Notes under the pieces: generated by a model
What the model saw: only the letters and a program-made list of their open reading frames with translations
The model's database searches: none
What the model was told of the DNA's origin: nothing
Origin: Seminavis robusta
Lineage: Eukaryota; Bacillariophyta; Bacillariophyceae; Naviculales; Naviculaceae
Reading direction: 5' to 3'
Length of the DNA stretch: 64,000 bases
Assembly (NCBI GenBank): GCA_903772945.1
Contig: CAICTM010000191.1
Coordinates: 1-64,000 of the forward strand
Program-made: the position numbers and the translations under genes
Shown: piece after piece, positions 11,092 to 20,134 of the stretch
Position numbering within the stretch: position 1 is the stretch's first letter
How the letters are laid out: every line of letters starts with the position of its first letter

Positions 11092-11910
11092 ATGCCATTC
11101 CACAAACATTATGCTGATGGATCTCCCAGACCTCTCTGCCGGGGTTGGTTGCATGGAATGAGTGCCCTGACCTCTCTTTCACTAACCTATACATTCTGGA
11201 ATGACATCCCCTCAGTGGCAACCCCTGTAGTGATCAATATCTGCTTCTTTCTGGTTGTTTCGAGCTTGGTGCACTTGGTTCCTTGGCAATCCAAGACACT
11301 AGAAGAAGCAATCACCAGAATAGACAAGGCTTGTATCTTGGTTCTCTGCTGGACTTCCTACATGACTGCACAACTACACGAGAGTGAGGCTTGCAAACCC
11401 GACTTTGTTTTCTCCTTGGTTACAGTGGCAATACCAGTTGGTTTGGGAATTATCGCAGTCCTTTGTGGTGCTGGTCCCATTGCCTTTTGCACCTTTTTCT
11501 GTGCCATTTTACCCAACATGTGGTTTTATGGAATGCATGTAGAGGACTCGGAGGTCTTTTACTGCATTCTAGGAAGCACTGTTCTGTATGCCATTGGGTT
11601 TTACCTGTATGGCAGCCAAACAGGTGGTCATCATCCTGTTTGGGGCTACCATGAATGGTTCCATTTGCTGGCCACCATTGGCCTTGTTGTGAGTGCTCGA
11701 GCAGTCTTTGCCTTTAGTGCCTACACAAATGAAATATGCAGTCTGGGAAGCAGCACATTGGCTGAGTCTGTGGTGGGCATTGTGAGTTCCAACAACTACA
11801 CAGAAGAGCTCTACAGCAGTACAACCACAATTGAAGTGGAAGCAGTGACAGAATTGTTAGTTTGGTCGGGACTGCGGCTTGACCTGTCTTTCTTACCAGC
11901 TGGTATTTAG
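11092..11910 (+). CDS. PAQR/hemolysin-III-like seven-helix membrane protein, copy A
   Basis: A 272-residue protein, uninterrupted by introns. It has the layout of the PAQR/HlyIII superfamily: an N-terminal RP-x-CRGWLHG entry motif (13-22), a first-helix end with Ser57/Ser58 and His61 (SSLVHLV), Asp78 in RIDKACI, and a C-terminal helix motif GYHEWFH with His187 and His191. In this superfamily the Ser, Asp and three His form a metal-binding active site linked to hydrolase or receptor activity. About seven hydrophobic segments are visible. After the last His pair comes a Ser/Thr/Glu-rich tail of about 60 residues with possible N-glycosylation sites, ending in a conserved LRLDLSFLPAGI. Ligand and location are unknown; plasma or internal membrane is likely. 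Three further full copies lie within 11 kb. The MPFHK start is shared by all four. Confidence 0.85.
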   Translation: MPFHKHYADGSPRPLCRGWLHGMSALTSLSLTYTFWNDIPSVATPVVINICFFLVVSSLVHLVPWQSKTLEEAITRIDKACILVLCWTSYMTAQLHESEACKPDFVFSLVTVAIPVGLGIIAVLCGAGPIAFCTFFCAILPNMWFYGMHVEDSEVFYCILGSTVLYAIGFYLYGSQTGGHHPVWGYHEWFHLLATIGLVVSARAVFAFSAYTNEICSLGSSTLAESVVGIVSSNNYTEELYSSTTTIEVEAVTELLVWSGLRLDLSFLPAGI

Positions 11911-12376
11911 AAACTAAGGAATAAATGAGCTGGTTGTTTGATCTGGAAGATACAATGTCTAGCTATAGCTATCTGCGCGGTTGCTGTGCTGGCAAGCTCT
12001 TTGAGACTCCAACGTCCGGAAAAACATTCCATTGCTGTGGACAGCTCGGGTTGCATCCGACTCGAGAGTCGAGTGACAGTCAAGTCACGGCCGGAATGAG
12101 ATCATGCCTAGTGTGCGTCTATAGGCAGCTACCTTCCATCACGTCTGCATGGGGCGCATCTTGGGTTGCCAACGGGGAACGCGGTTTTGGAGTTGGACCG
12201 TCTTTGAAGCCATTGATCGAAGGCCAGGCTTGGGCAAAGAAGAGCAAAAGTCTTCGCGCTTCTTCCAACACACCAGAGCAATGATAGAGGTAAGCACATA
12301 TAGTTACTTGAGCTGAGAACGAACGCACCCTCTCGATTGCCCGCCCGGACTTGGCTGAAGGCAATGCCATTTGCAT

Positions 12377-12625
12377 GGTTCCATCTGCAGGTCACCATCG
12401 GCAGTGTCATCAGTGCTCAAGCAGTGTTTTCCTTTAGTTCCTACACAAATGAAATCTGCTGTTCGGGGAGCAGCACATTGGCTGAATCTGTGGGGGGCAT
12501 TGTGAGTAGTTCCACCAACTACACTGAAGCGTTCTACAGTTCTAGTAACTAGTTTTACAAGTGGAAGGGGGCAGTGACAGAATTGTTGGTGTGGTCAGGA
12601 CTGTGGCTTGGTTTGCTGGTTTTTA
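12377..12625 (+). pseudogene. PAQR gene fragment (C-terminal third)
   Basis: The sequence from ATGGTTCCATCTGCAGG reads WFHLQVTIGSVISAQAVF, then SYTNEICCSGSSTLAESVGG and, after a stop, TELLVWSG. It matches residues about 189-265 of copy A. The helices before the second His are missing and the tail is interrupted, so it cannot make a working receptor. Downstream sequence also resembles that after copy A (AGCTATCTGC and CAACGTCCGGAAA in both), which suggests partial tandem duplication of copy A and its flank. Confidence 0.85.
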
Positions 12626-12639
12626 AAAAACCAATTCAG

Positions 12640-14001
12640 TCTTGACCAAGGAAGATAAAAGAAGGAACTAGCTAGCTGTTGTTGGCCAGCCTATTTCCAT
12701 TTGGCTGTCTTATGCATACTGATTAGTCGCACACTATAGATTCCATCTTCTGCCAAGCTATCTGCAACGTCCGGAAAGATCGTCCGTGGCCTGGGACAAG
12801 GACAGCTATTGTGGCCTCGCCATTTACGGAAGTATCTACGGTAGTGTTAGCGCTAACGTTTCCATATCCGCTGTCTTCGTGCACTTCGACCTTTCTCTCT
12901 CGACTCGACTCCCATCCCTTGCCAGGATGGATGGATCAAGGCGAACTGAATTCACCCCCTTTGTTGCTTCTGCTGGTGGCATCTTTGCAGCTGACTGTTC
13001 TCCAATGGCTCTCCCAGCTTTTGGCTTATAAGAAGTTGTCTGTGGTGGGTTCCGACGTTTCTGCCCAACTGGCTGAGCATTGCTGCCCTTGCTCAAATAG
13101 CTACGATGTGCCTCTATACGATGTGCCTCGTGTTCCTGTCTCTATGATTAGCTCTGGGCCTTGGGATGGTCGAGGCACTCTTTACAACAACAAAAAACGG
13201 AACGTCTCTAGATCTTTATTGCAAATCTCTATCCTCTGGCCGATTCTCTGAACCCTGGACTCCTCGCTCCCTTGAGATCCTTTCTGTTTGGTTGGTCTGC
13301 TCGAACTTGGCTGTCCAGCTCCAGGCCCCATCCTTGAGTCCATCCCCCCAGATGGACACCTCTAACGGCATAAAAAAATTCCTTCCTTTAAAAAAAATCG
13401 TGGAATGCAAACTGTGAGAACGAACGTACGAACGAAAACGAACGACGATGGACGAACGACCCCACTCTCGATTGCATAATCGATCGCTTTTGGTTTGTCT
13501 TTATTCATTCATTCATTTTACTACAGTTATAGTTGTTGCACCAAACCGCCCCTGCACTGCATGCATGCCCACGTCGCCACGTTTTTAATTTTCTCTGGTG
13601 GAGGCGACCACAGCCACGGACCAAGCGTGCCGTTGGCTGGCCGTCGGTTTTTGCCTCGTTTTTGAGCTGAGCTGACCCGATCCTAAAAAATGAACCGAGC
13701 AAAACGACCACCAATGCCCACCTGATCCATCCATGGCAGCAACCCAATGACACTTGCAGCAAGCAACGACACGGTACAACCAACACCAACAAATACAATC
13801 TTGAATCGAATCAGTCAATCATCCAATTTTCCATCCAACAATATTTATTTCCAGCTTGATGCCACAATTAAAATCTTCCTCTTCTTTCTCTATCCATCCA
13901 TCCATCCATTCGTCCCGTTTGTCTTCTTCTTCCAGCAACACTTCTCTTCTTCACTCTTCTTCTTCTTCTTGACTTGTGTCTTGTTTTCTTTTAATAATAA
14001 A
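12640..14001. other. No supported gene
   Basis: Overlapping open frames at 12786-13251 lack recognisable domains. The part from 13860 to 14001 is T-rich and A/T-rich with TTCTTCTT runs and is probably the 3' region of the minus-strand gene that follows. CGAACGAACG-type short repeats occur near 13420-13460. Confidence 0.5.
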
Positions 14002-14814
14002 TTAAAACAAACTCGGGTTCATACTCTTGGTGGGAGGATTAATGTGGGCCACAATGGGATATTCGAGTGGTCCCGTATTGACAACGCGGAGCATTCGTGT
14101 GGATCCATCAAAGGGTGTATCAATGGTAGCAAAAAAGGGTCGTTTTTTTCCATTGCTGGAATAGACATCCAAACTGACCTTTTTGTTGTTGGGTCCTTGT
14201 ACCAACTCCACCATGGCGGTCAAATGACGTCCTTCTTCGGTGGTCAAGAGAATGGAGACTTGTTCGGAAGAAGGTTCCAAATTCCAGCAGGTAACCGACC
14301 CCGCACCCTGACAGACTTTAGCAGGAGTAGTAGCAATGTACTCGTCTAGGATTTCTTCCATGGGCGTGACTTCTGGTCCGATGCTGACACTGGCATCGAG
14401 TGGCATGGCGACATTGGCGGTATTCTTGACTTGAATGGCATTTTCTGCCAATGGTGTGTGAATAATGGCATTAAAGGGGAAAATGCGTCCATCTTCCAAC
14501 CAGACTTTGGTCTTCCAGGGCACATATGTGGGCGATTGCCACAATTCGACATCGCAAAAGACGGGACGACCGTTGCTGTTGATATTGATCCGAACGTCTT
14601 GGACCGCCGCGGGGAAACTGCACGTCCTCAACGTGTTGCCTTCCACACGCACCGAGTGACCTTCGGCCAGACCGTCCCACTGAAACGACGCTTGGTACGG
14701 AGATGCTACCATGTTCAACGGAGTGGTACGTGAAGTATGCGTAGTGGTGGTGGTAGTAAAGGCACTGGCGGATACCCATAGTAAGGCCGCCACGGAACTC
14801 TTCAAAAACATCAT
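14002..14814 (-). CDS. Plastid-targeted two-repeat protein of unknown function
   Basis: A 270-residue protein. Residues 1-19 form a hydrophobic signal peptide ending ASA-F, the cleavage motif that diatoms use to send nucleus-encoded proteins across the plastid membranes; a Thr/Ser-rich transit segment follows. The mature part holds two copies of a domain of about 80 residues. The first (66-144) includes VQDVRININSNGRPVFCDVELW, and the second (178-258) includes EQVSILLTTEEGRHLTAMVELV. Both continue with a short basic strand, an acidic turn, PFxAxIxTP and a xxVxNT segment. The pattern of alternating hydrophobic residues suggests beta-sandwich folds. I believe similar uncharacterised plastid proteins occur in other diatoms, but cannot name the family. 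No catalytic motif was seen. Confidence 0.8.
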   Translation of the reverse strand: MMFLKSSVAALLWVSASAFTTTTTTHTSRTTPLNMVASPYQASFQWDGLAEGHSVRVEGNTLRTCSFPAAVQDVRININSNGRPVFCDVELWQSPTYVPWKTKVWLEDGRIFPFNAIIHTPLAENAIQVKNTANVAMPLDASVSIGPEVTPMEEILDEYIATTPAKVCQGAGSVTCWNLEPSSEQVSILLTTEEGRHLTAMVELVQGPNNKKVSLDVYSSNGKKRPFFATIDTPFDGSTRMLRVVNTGPLEYPIVAHINPPTKSMNPSLF

Positions 14815-14836
14815 CTTGCTTCACTTAATAGAAATA

Positions 14837-14900
14837 TTGACCTAAGAGAAAATAAGGTATCAGATAAGTTGACTTAAGAGAAAATAAGGTATCAGATAAG
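14837..14900. repeat. Tandem 32-bp duplication upstream of the plastid gene
   Basis: Two copies of a 32-bp unit (14837-14868 and 14869-14900), differing by one base, sit just 5' of the start codon of the minus-strand gene. The core is AAGAGAAAATAAGGTATCAG. AGATAAGG-like words continue to 14935. It may lie in the 5' leader or promoter. Confidence 0.75.
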
Positions 14901-14939
14901 ATAAGGTAAGGTAAAAAAGATCAGATAAGGGAAGGGAAA

Positions 14940-15655
14940 ATGAAAATCCTTCTTCTGAAATTATGAAGGCCTTCCTTCCTTAGCTAGATAGCTACTCGAG
15001 TAGTAGCTAGTAGGTATCTTATTTGCTTACCTGAACTCGCTTCCTGTTGTTTTATTGGAAAGCAGAAGAATGCAATGCAATAAAAGTGTTGCTTGCTGCT
15101 GCTTGCTGTTGGTTGTCTGCTTGATGCGCTCCAGCTTTGGCTTGTGTCTTCATGTCTTCATGCCTCGATTGGCACACATACGCACTTACATCGTGCCAGA
15201 ATCCATTTTATTGGGGAGGGGCAATACAGAACTCAAAAAGCAGACGACTGATGTCATCTTCATGTCTCTGACGTACAGCATGTACGTAAGCCTTGACAAT
15301 ACTGCTATTTTAAGTCATGGGTATGACGGCATCTTTTACAAAGTTAGCACTAACACTACCGAAACGTGTCGGTTCCGGACGTTCGTCTTGTCTCGTCGAC
15401 TCACGCTCGACTGTCTCCAACCAGCTGGGCATCAGGAGAGGTCATCTATTCCTCCATGCACCCCCTTCCCTGCCCCCCTCGTTTTGCCCTGCTCGCGTCC
15501 TCATTGCTCTCCCCGTATGCCCACCACACCAGCCACCCACCACCGCAGCCCCTGCTTTGCCTAGCCTCGCCCCCCTCGCTCCTTAACGTATCTCTTTAGT
15601 ATATATTTATTCTAAAAGGGTATGTACGGTACTGAGCGACTGGAGGTTCTCACAG
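14940..15655. other. No supported gene
   Basis: Open frames at 15055-15600 overlap in three frames and end in a C-rich stretch. None resembles a known protein. The words CGGTTCCGGACGT and CTCCAACCAGCT recur in altered form near 15805-15840, so an old duplicated piece is likely. Confidence 0.45.
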
Positions 15656-15664
15656 ACGGATTCA

Positions 15665-15790
15665 ATCCATGCAAAAGTTGACGGAGGCGGGCTTCTTTCA
15701 GGCGAAACAGTCAGCAAGACAAAGACGACATGGATCTAGCCCTGCTTAATTTCTGGATGCATCCTCGATGGATCGTTCAAGTTAAAAGGG
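15665..15790 (+). pseudogene. Tiny chimeric fragment of an ABCG transporter gene
   Basis: The plus strand reads SMQKLTEAGFFQ, then in a shifted frame DDMDLA, and about 20 bp later sequence matching GCILDGS. These match residues about 323-345 and about 700 of the ABC transporter encoded at 24528-27527, where they are separated by more than a kilobase. At the nucleotide level most bases agree. So this is a remnant of a paralogous transporter gene with its middle removed, lying in opposite orientation to the intact gene. Confidence 0.8.
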
Positions 15791-16100
15791 TGTATCAAGG
15801 CGGTCGGTTCCGGACGTTGGGCGTGGCAGTCTCCAAGCAGCTCGGCAAAGGATGTCATCTACAATGGGTTGGTATACCGGTACCGTACACTGATGTCTGA
15901 GCTATGGTTGCCATTCCACGGACCTGTTTTCTGCTGCTGGTGTGAAGAGATCTCGAGTAGAAGCAGTAAAGGAGGTTGGAGGGGGTATTAGCTAGGTCAG
16001 ATTGAAGGAATCATGCAACTGTACAATGTTTTTGCTTGATATCTCAGTTTACTTTTATCTATTTCTATAACACATGTATTTGCTTCGTCCGGAATCTTCC
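15791..16100. other. Spacer, 3' region of PAQR copy B
   Basis: No gene seen. The part next to copy B (about 16060-16103) shares GACGAAGCAAATA and a GTTATAGAAATAG-like word (read on the minus strand) with the 3' flank of copy D, so it is probably 3' untranslated sequence. Confidence 0.5.
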
Positions 16101-16103
16101 TTA

Positions 16104-16919
16104 TTAAATTCCCGCTGGTAGGAAAGACAGGTCAAGCCGCAGTCCTGACCACACCAACACTTCTGTAACTGCTTCCATTTCAATTGTGGTTGTACTGCTG
16201 TAGAGCTCTTCTGTGAAGTTGCTGGAATTACTCACAATGCCCACCACAGATTCCAAAACTGTGCTTGGACTGCAGGTTTCATTTGTGTAGGCACTAAAGG
16301 CAAAGACTGCTCGAGCACTGATGACAAGGCCAATGGTGGCCAGCAAATGGAACCATTCATGGTAGCCCCAAACAGGATGATGACCACCTGCCTGGGTCCC
16401 ATACAGGTAGAACCCAATGGCATACAGAACAGTGCTGCCTAGAATGCAGTAAAAGACCTTGGAGTCCTCTACATGCATTCCATAAAACCACATGCTGGAG
16501 ACTACTGGACAGACAAAGCTGGCAAAGGCAATGGGACCAGCACCACAAAGGACCCCGATCACTCCCAAACCAACGGGGATGGCCGCTGTTACCAAGGAGT
16601 ACACAAACTCGGGTTTGCAGGCATCACTTTCGTGTAGTTGTGGAGTCATAAAGGATGCCAAACAAAGAGCCAAGATACAAGCCTTGTCTAGTCTGGTGAT
16701 TGCTTCTTCCAATGTCTTGGATTGCCAAGGAACCAAGTGGACCAAGCTCGAAATGAGAAACAAGGAGCAGATATTGATCACCACAGGGGTAGCCACTGAG
16801 GGAATGTCATTCCAGTATTCGTAGGTCAGTGAAAGAGAGGCCAGGGCACTCATTCCATGCAACCAACCTCGACAGAGAGGTCTGGGAGATCCATCAGCAT
16901 ACTGTGTGTGGAATGGCAT
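16104..16919 (-). CDS. PAQR/hemolysin-III-like membrane protein, copy B
   Basis: A 271-residue protein, closely similar to copy A along its whole length, without introns. It keeps all superfamily marks: RP-x-CRGWLHG, SSLVHLV, RLDKACI and GYHEWFH, and the same LRLDLSFLPAGI ending. The main differences lie in the first extracellular or luminal loops and in the Ser/Thr tail, which is three residues shorter around the STVLESVVGIV segment. It is convergent with copy A and in the same direction as copy C. The start is fixed by alignment to MPFHxxYADGSPRPL in the other copies. Confidence 0.85.
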   Translation of the reverse strand: MPFHTQYADGSPRPLCRGWLHGMSALASLSLTYEYWNDIPSVATPVVINICSLFLISSLVHLVPWQSKTLEEAITRLDKACILALCLASFMTPQLHESDACKPEFVYSLVTAAIPVGLGVIGVLCGAGPIAFASFVCPVVSSMWFYGMHVEDSKVFYCILGSTVLYAIGFYLYGTQAGGHHPVWGYHEWFHLLATIGLVISARAVFAFSAYTNETCSPSTVLESVVGIVSNSSNFTEELYSSTTTIEMEAVTEVLVWSGLRLDLSFLPAGI

Positions 16920-17497
16920 TTTCTTTGTTGCGTTGATTTCCTTTGCGGGTGTTGTTGTGATTGTGTTTTCTTGTTTTTGTGCTTCACTTCGATTCCAGCT
17001 TTAGCTAGCTAGAACCAAGTAGAGGTACATGAAATTGAAGGTGTCGCGGCGGATTATCTTGGGAAGCGGCATGCGGTTATTGCATTGCTTCAGGTAGTCT
17101 GAGGAAACGGATACCAGGTATGCTAACTATTTTACTATTGATATAGAATGTTTTCCGCATCTACCTGGCTCTTGTCCATCATTCATCCTGCATGCAGTCT
17201 ACTAGTACTGTACCGACCCCTTGGAACTCACAGTTGCCGGGATCGGTTTTATTTGAGTCAAGAAGGATACGTCACTCTTGGAGCCTGGAGATCGGGGGAT
17301 GGAGAAATTCATTGCTCATCATTGCCTGTTTACACTGTACCACTGTCTACCATACGATTTTAGCAAAAAGTGACTGAATTATTAAGTAGTTTTACTCTTG
17401 ATCAGCACAAACTGCCGAACTGTCTATCGTACCATCTACAACTGTCAACCACTGTTTACCACTGTCTTCCAATCTGAGTGGCAGTCAGCCACTGGAT
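16920..17497. other. Upstream region of PAQR copy B, no gene
   Basis: Contains an A/C-type leader of copy B (on the minus strand) next to the start codon. Between 17330 and 17470 the words ACTGTCTACC and ACTGTTTACC recur. No gene recognised. Confidence 0.5.
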
Positions 17498-17505
17498 TTC
17501 TCCAC

Positions 17506-18372
17506 CAGGGTTCGCTAACCAGTCACTAGGGTTCTGGTTATTGGTTAATGGTTGATCAACCAGTCAAACTAGGGTACTGGTTATTGGTTAATGGTTGATC
17601 AACCAGTCAAACTAGGGTACTGGTTAATGGTTATTGGTTGATCAACCACTGGTTATAGGTTATTTATAGGTTGATTAACCAATAACCACTGGTTGAACCA
17701 GTGGTTATTATCTAGGCCCCAACATGCAGTGCAAGACTTGTGTGTAGTTTGCTTCCACCCCATACAGTTGCCCAGGTTGCCATAGCCCCAATCAAGTTCA
17801 TGTACGTCCCAACATGCAGTGCAAGACTTGTTTGTAGTTTGCTTCCACCTCATGCAGTTCCCTGTGCACACCCTAGGATGCTGCAGCCCTTTTCTCTCAT
17901 CTTCCTCAGCCTTCTCCTCTTCCTTAGAGTAAAACTCAAGTTCTTCCATCATTTCAGTAGTGATGTCCTCCACAAGCTCCTCATTAAAGACAAACAGCCT
18001 GGACAGTAGCTACCTTGCTTGGACAGTAACTACCTTGCTCGAAGGACAAAACACAGTCTGGACGGTAGCTATCTTGAAGGCAAATACCTAGACAACCAGT
18101 CGAATCAACCAGTCGAATCAACCAGTCGAATCAACCAATGACCGGTAGAATCAACCACTCGAATCAACCAATAACCAGTAAAATCAACCAGTAAAATCAA
18201 CCAGTAACCAGTCAAATCAACCAGTCAAAAACGTACTGGTTACTGGTTATTGGTTGATCAACCAATAACCAGTGGTATTGACTGGTTAGTGGTTTTGGTT
18301 GATTCGACTGGTTATTAACCAGTCAACCAGTAACCAAAACCAATAACCAAAATTACTGGTTAGCGAACCCTG
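17506..18372. mobile_element. Non-autonomous hAT-type DNA transposon with perfect 8-bp target duplication
   Basis: The 867-bp element begins CAGGGTTCGCTAACCAGT and ends with its exact reverse complement, an 18-bp terminal inverted repeat. It is flanked on both sides by TTCTCCAC (17498-17505 and 18373-18380). An 8-bp duplication and CAGGG ends are hallmarks of the hAT superfamily. The outer 200 bp on the left and 300 bp on the right are packed with subterminal ACCAGT/ACTGGT and GGTTGATCAACC words, in both orientations, giving a foldback-like structure. The middle has no transposase, so the element would need one in trans. The intact duplication and terminal repeats suggest a fairly recent insertion. 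Confidence 0.9.
17653..17973 (-). CDS. Cys-rich open frame inside the hAT-type element
   Basis: A 106-codon open frame. It has an acidic start (MEELEFYSKEEEKAEEDE) and two copies of a module of the form GNCMxWKQTTxKSCTACW, 35 residues apart. At the DNA level the module lies in two direct repeats (about 17720-17775 and 17805-17860). The C-x-x-C pairs resemble the C-terminal zinc-binding tail found in some piggyBac-like transposases, which would mean captured foreign sequence. Whether it is expressed is unknown. Confidence 0.3.
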   Translation of the reverse strand: MEDITTEMMEELEFYSKEEEKAEEDERKGLQHPRVCTGNCMRWKQTTNKSCTACWDVHELDWGYGNLGNCMGWKQTTHKSCTACWGLDNNHWFNQWLLVNQPINNL

Positions 18373-18380
18373 TTCTCCAC

Positions 18381-18640
18381 CCCCCCCCCCCAAAGAAATT
18401 TGACTCGACTCGACTCAGTCGAGTCGATCGTCAGTCGTCATACCACGCCACCCTCGTGTTGTGGTGGGAGTCGTGGGAGCAGCTATCGGTACCAGGGACC
18501 AGGGACCTACCGTACCGCGAGTTGGTACATGTAGCCAAACAAAACTACGATGGGCCCTGCGGTGCCCGCTATAGCTAAAGCCTCTCCTCCCACCATGTTT
18601 TTGCTAGATAGGAAGTTTCCTTTCTCTTTATTTGTTCATT
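18381..18640. other. Spacer with poly-C run
   Basis: A run of about 12 C starts at 18380, next to the hAT target duplication, and is followed by a GACTCGACTCGACTCAGTCGAGTCG palindromic stretch. No gene. Confidence 0.6.
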
Positions 18641-18668
18641 TCTATAATGCATCTATTTGTGAATGTTG

Positions 18669-19484
18669 TTAAATCCCCACTGGCAACCAAGACAGGTCAT
18701 GCAACAGACCTGACCATACCAAAGATTCACTGAATTGGCTGACTTCGCCCATTCCAGTACAACCAGTGCCACAGATCTCATCTGCATATGTATAGTTGCT
18801 GCTCACAACAGATTCCACAACTGACACACCGGCACTACAGACTTCGTCCGTGTACCAAGTCATGGCAAGGACCCCACGGGCATTGATGGCAATGCCAATC
18901 GTTACCAGCAAATGGAACCATTCATGGTAACCCCAATAGGGATGGTGCCCTCCTGCCTGGCTGGCATACAGGTAAAACCCAAGGACATACAGAGCAGTGC
19001 TTCCCACAATGCAGTAAAAGACCTCGGAGTCTTCAACATGCATTCCATAAAACCACATGTTGGAGACAACCGGACAGAAAAAGCTGGCAAATGCAATTGG
19101 CCCGGCACCACAAAGAACCCCAACCACTCCCAGCCCAATGGGGATTGCCACTGTTACCAAGGAGAAAACAAAGTCAGGTCTGCAGGTGTCACTCTCAATC
19201 CATTGAGGGGCCATGAAGGATGTCATGCAAAGAGCCAAGATACAGGATTTGTCGACTCGGGTAATTGCTTCCTCCAAGGCCTTGGATGGCCAAGATACCA
19301 AGTGGACCAGACTTGAAACTGCAAACAAGCAGCAGATTGTTATCATGGTAGGGGCAGCAAGAGTTGGGATTATATTCCAATAGGCGTAGGTTAGTGAAAT
19401 AGATGTCAGGGCACTTGTTCCATGCAACCAACCTCGGAAGAGAGGTCTGGGAGATCCATCAGCATATTGTTTGTGGAATGGCAT
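18669..19484 (-). CDS. PAQR/hemolysin-III-like membrane protein, copy C (most divergent)
   Basis: A 271-residue protein. It keeps the RP-x-xRGWLHG entry, SSLVHLV, RVDKSCI and GYHEWFH metal-site motifs, so it should fold and bind metal like the others. It differs more than A, B and D do from each other, mainly in helices 1 and 2 and in the tail, which carries extra cysteines (CGTGCTGMGE) and ends LHDLSWLPVGI. An open frame extends 5 codons further upstream (MKKKK), but the MPFHK start matches the other copies and is preferred. Divergent from copy D, about 1.9 kb away. Confidence 0.85.
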   Translation of the reverse strand: MPFHKQYADGSPRPLFRGWLHGTSALTSISLTYAYWNIIPTLAAPTMITICCLFAVSSLVHLVSWPSKALEEAITRVDKSCILALCMTSFMAPQWIESDTCRPDFVFSLVTVAIPIGLGVVGVLCGAGPIAFASFFCPVVSNMWFYGMHVEDSEVFYCIVGSTALYVLGFYLYASQAGGHHPYWGYHEWFHLLVTIGIAINARGVLAMTWYTDEVCSAGVSVVESVVSSNYTYADEICGTGCTGMGEVSQFSESLVWSGLLHDLSWLPVGI

Positions 19485-19599
19485 TTTCTTCTTTTTCAAT
19501 TTTGTGGGCTTGACATGAGCTTGCCCTTTTACTGGAGTTGCGGGGAATGGACTTTTGGAGTACTTCCTTTTGGGGGCAACTGCTGGTTTATGTCAATCT

Positions 19600-19795
19600 T
19601 CCACTTTGAGTCATGCTACCAAATTGCAGCAATCTTCCAGATTCCATCTTTCTTCCAGATTACGTCACCCAGTACTAATTTCTACGCGATTTTACGTAGC
19701 GCCTTCCAGATTGCGTCATTCTTCCACATTGAGTCATTCTTCCATTTTGATTCATTCTTCCGGATTGCATCATTCTTCCAAAAGCAAGAAATTGA
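19600..19795. repeat. Degenerate ~20-bp repeats upstream of PAQR copy C
   Basis: The words CATTCTTCCA and AGATTxCxTC alternate, with at least seven variants of ATTGxGTCATTCTTCCA between 19600 and 19795. The block starts about 115 bp from the start codon of copy C. It could be a group of binding sites in the promoter, or simply a decayed minisatellite. Confidence 0.6.
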
Positions 19796-20032
19796 ACATT
19801 GTCAAACACGCGAAAACAGGTATTCCCGCAACTTCTTTCTTTTGCCAATGCATGGCTCGTGGACCGTCCCGTTCATCTCACTCGGCGAATGCTACCGTAT
19901 GGTCGGCATGCAGTCGGCAGCCATACATTTTTGAACATTGGCTGCAAAGCTTGCGGTGGGGAGTTTAGGCAATATCATACATTTAATAATTGCTTGAAGA
20001 CCAATATTTACCGCAACTACATTGTCTCTTTA

Positions 20033-20134
20033 CCGGAATGGAATGGAATGGAATGGAATGGAATGGAATGGAATGGAATGGAATGGAATGGAATCGAGTC
20101 GAATCGAATCGAATCGAATCAATCGAATGGTTGA
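20033..20134. repeat. (GGAAT)n then (GAATC)n pentanucleotide array
   Basis: About twelve units of GGAAT pass directly into about six units of GAATC or variants. A single base change turns one unit into the other. No gene; open frames through it are artefacts of the repeat. Confidence 0.95.

Noticed and set aside
13747-14349. 200-codon plus-strand frame
   Set aside because: Most of it is the reverse strand of the plastid-protein gene.
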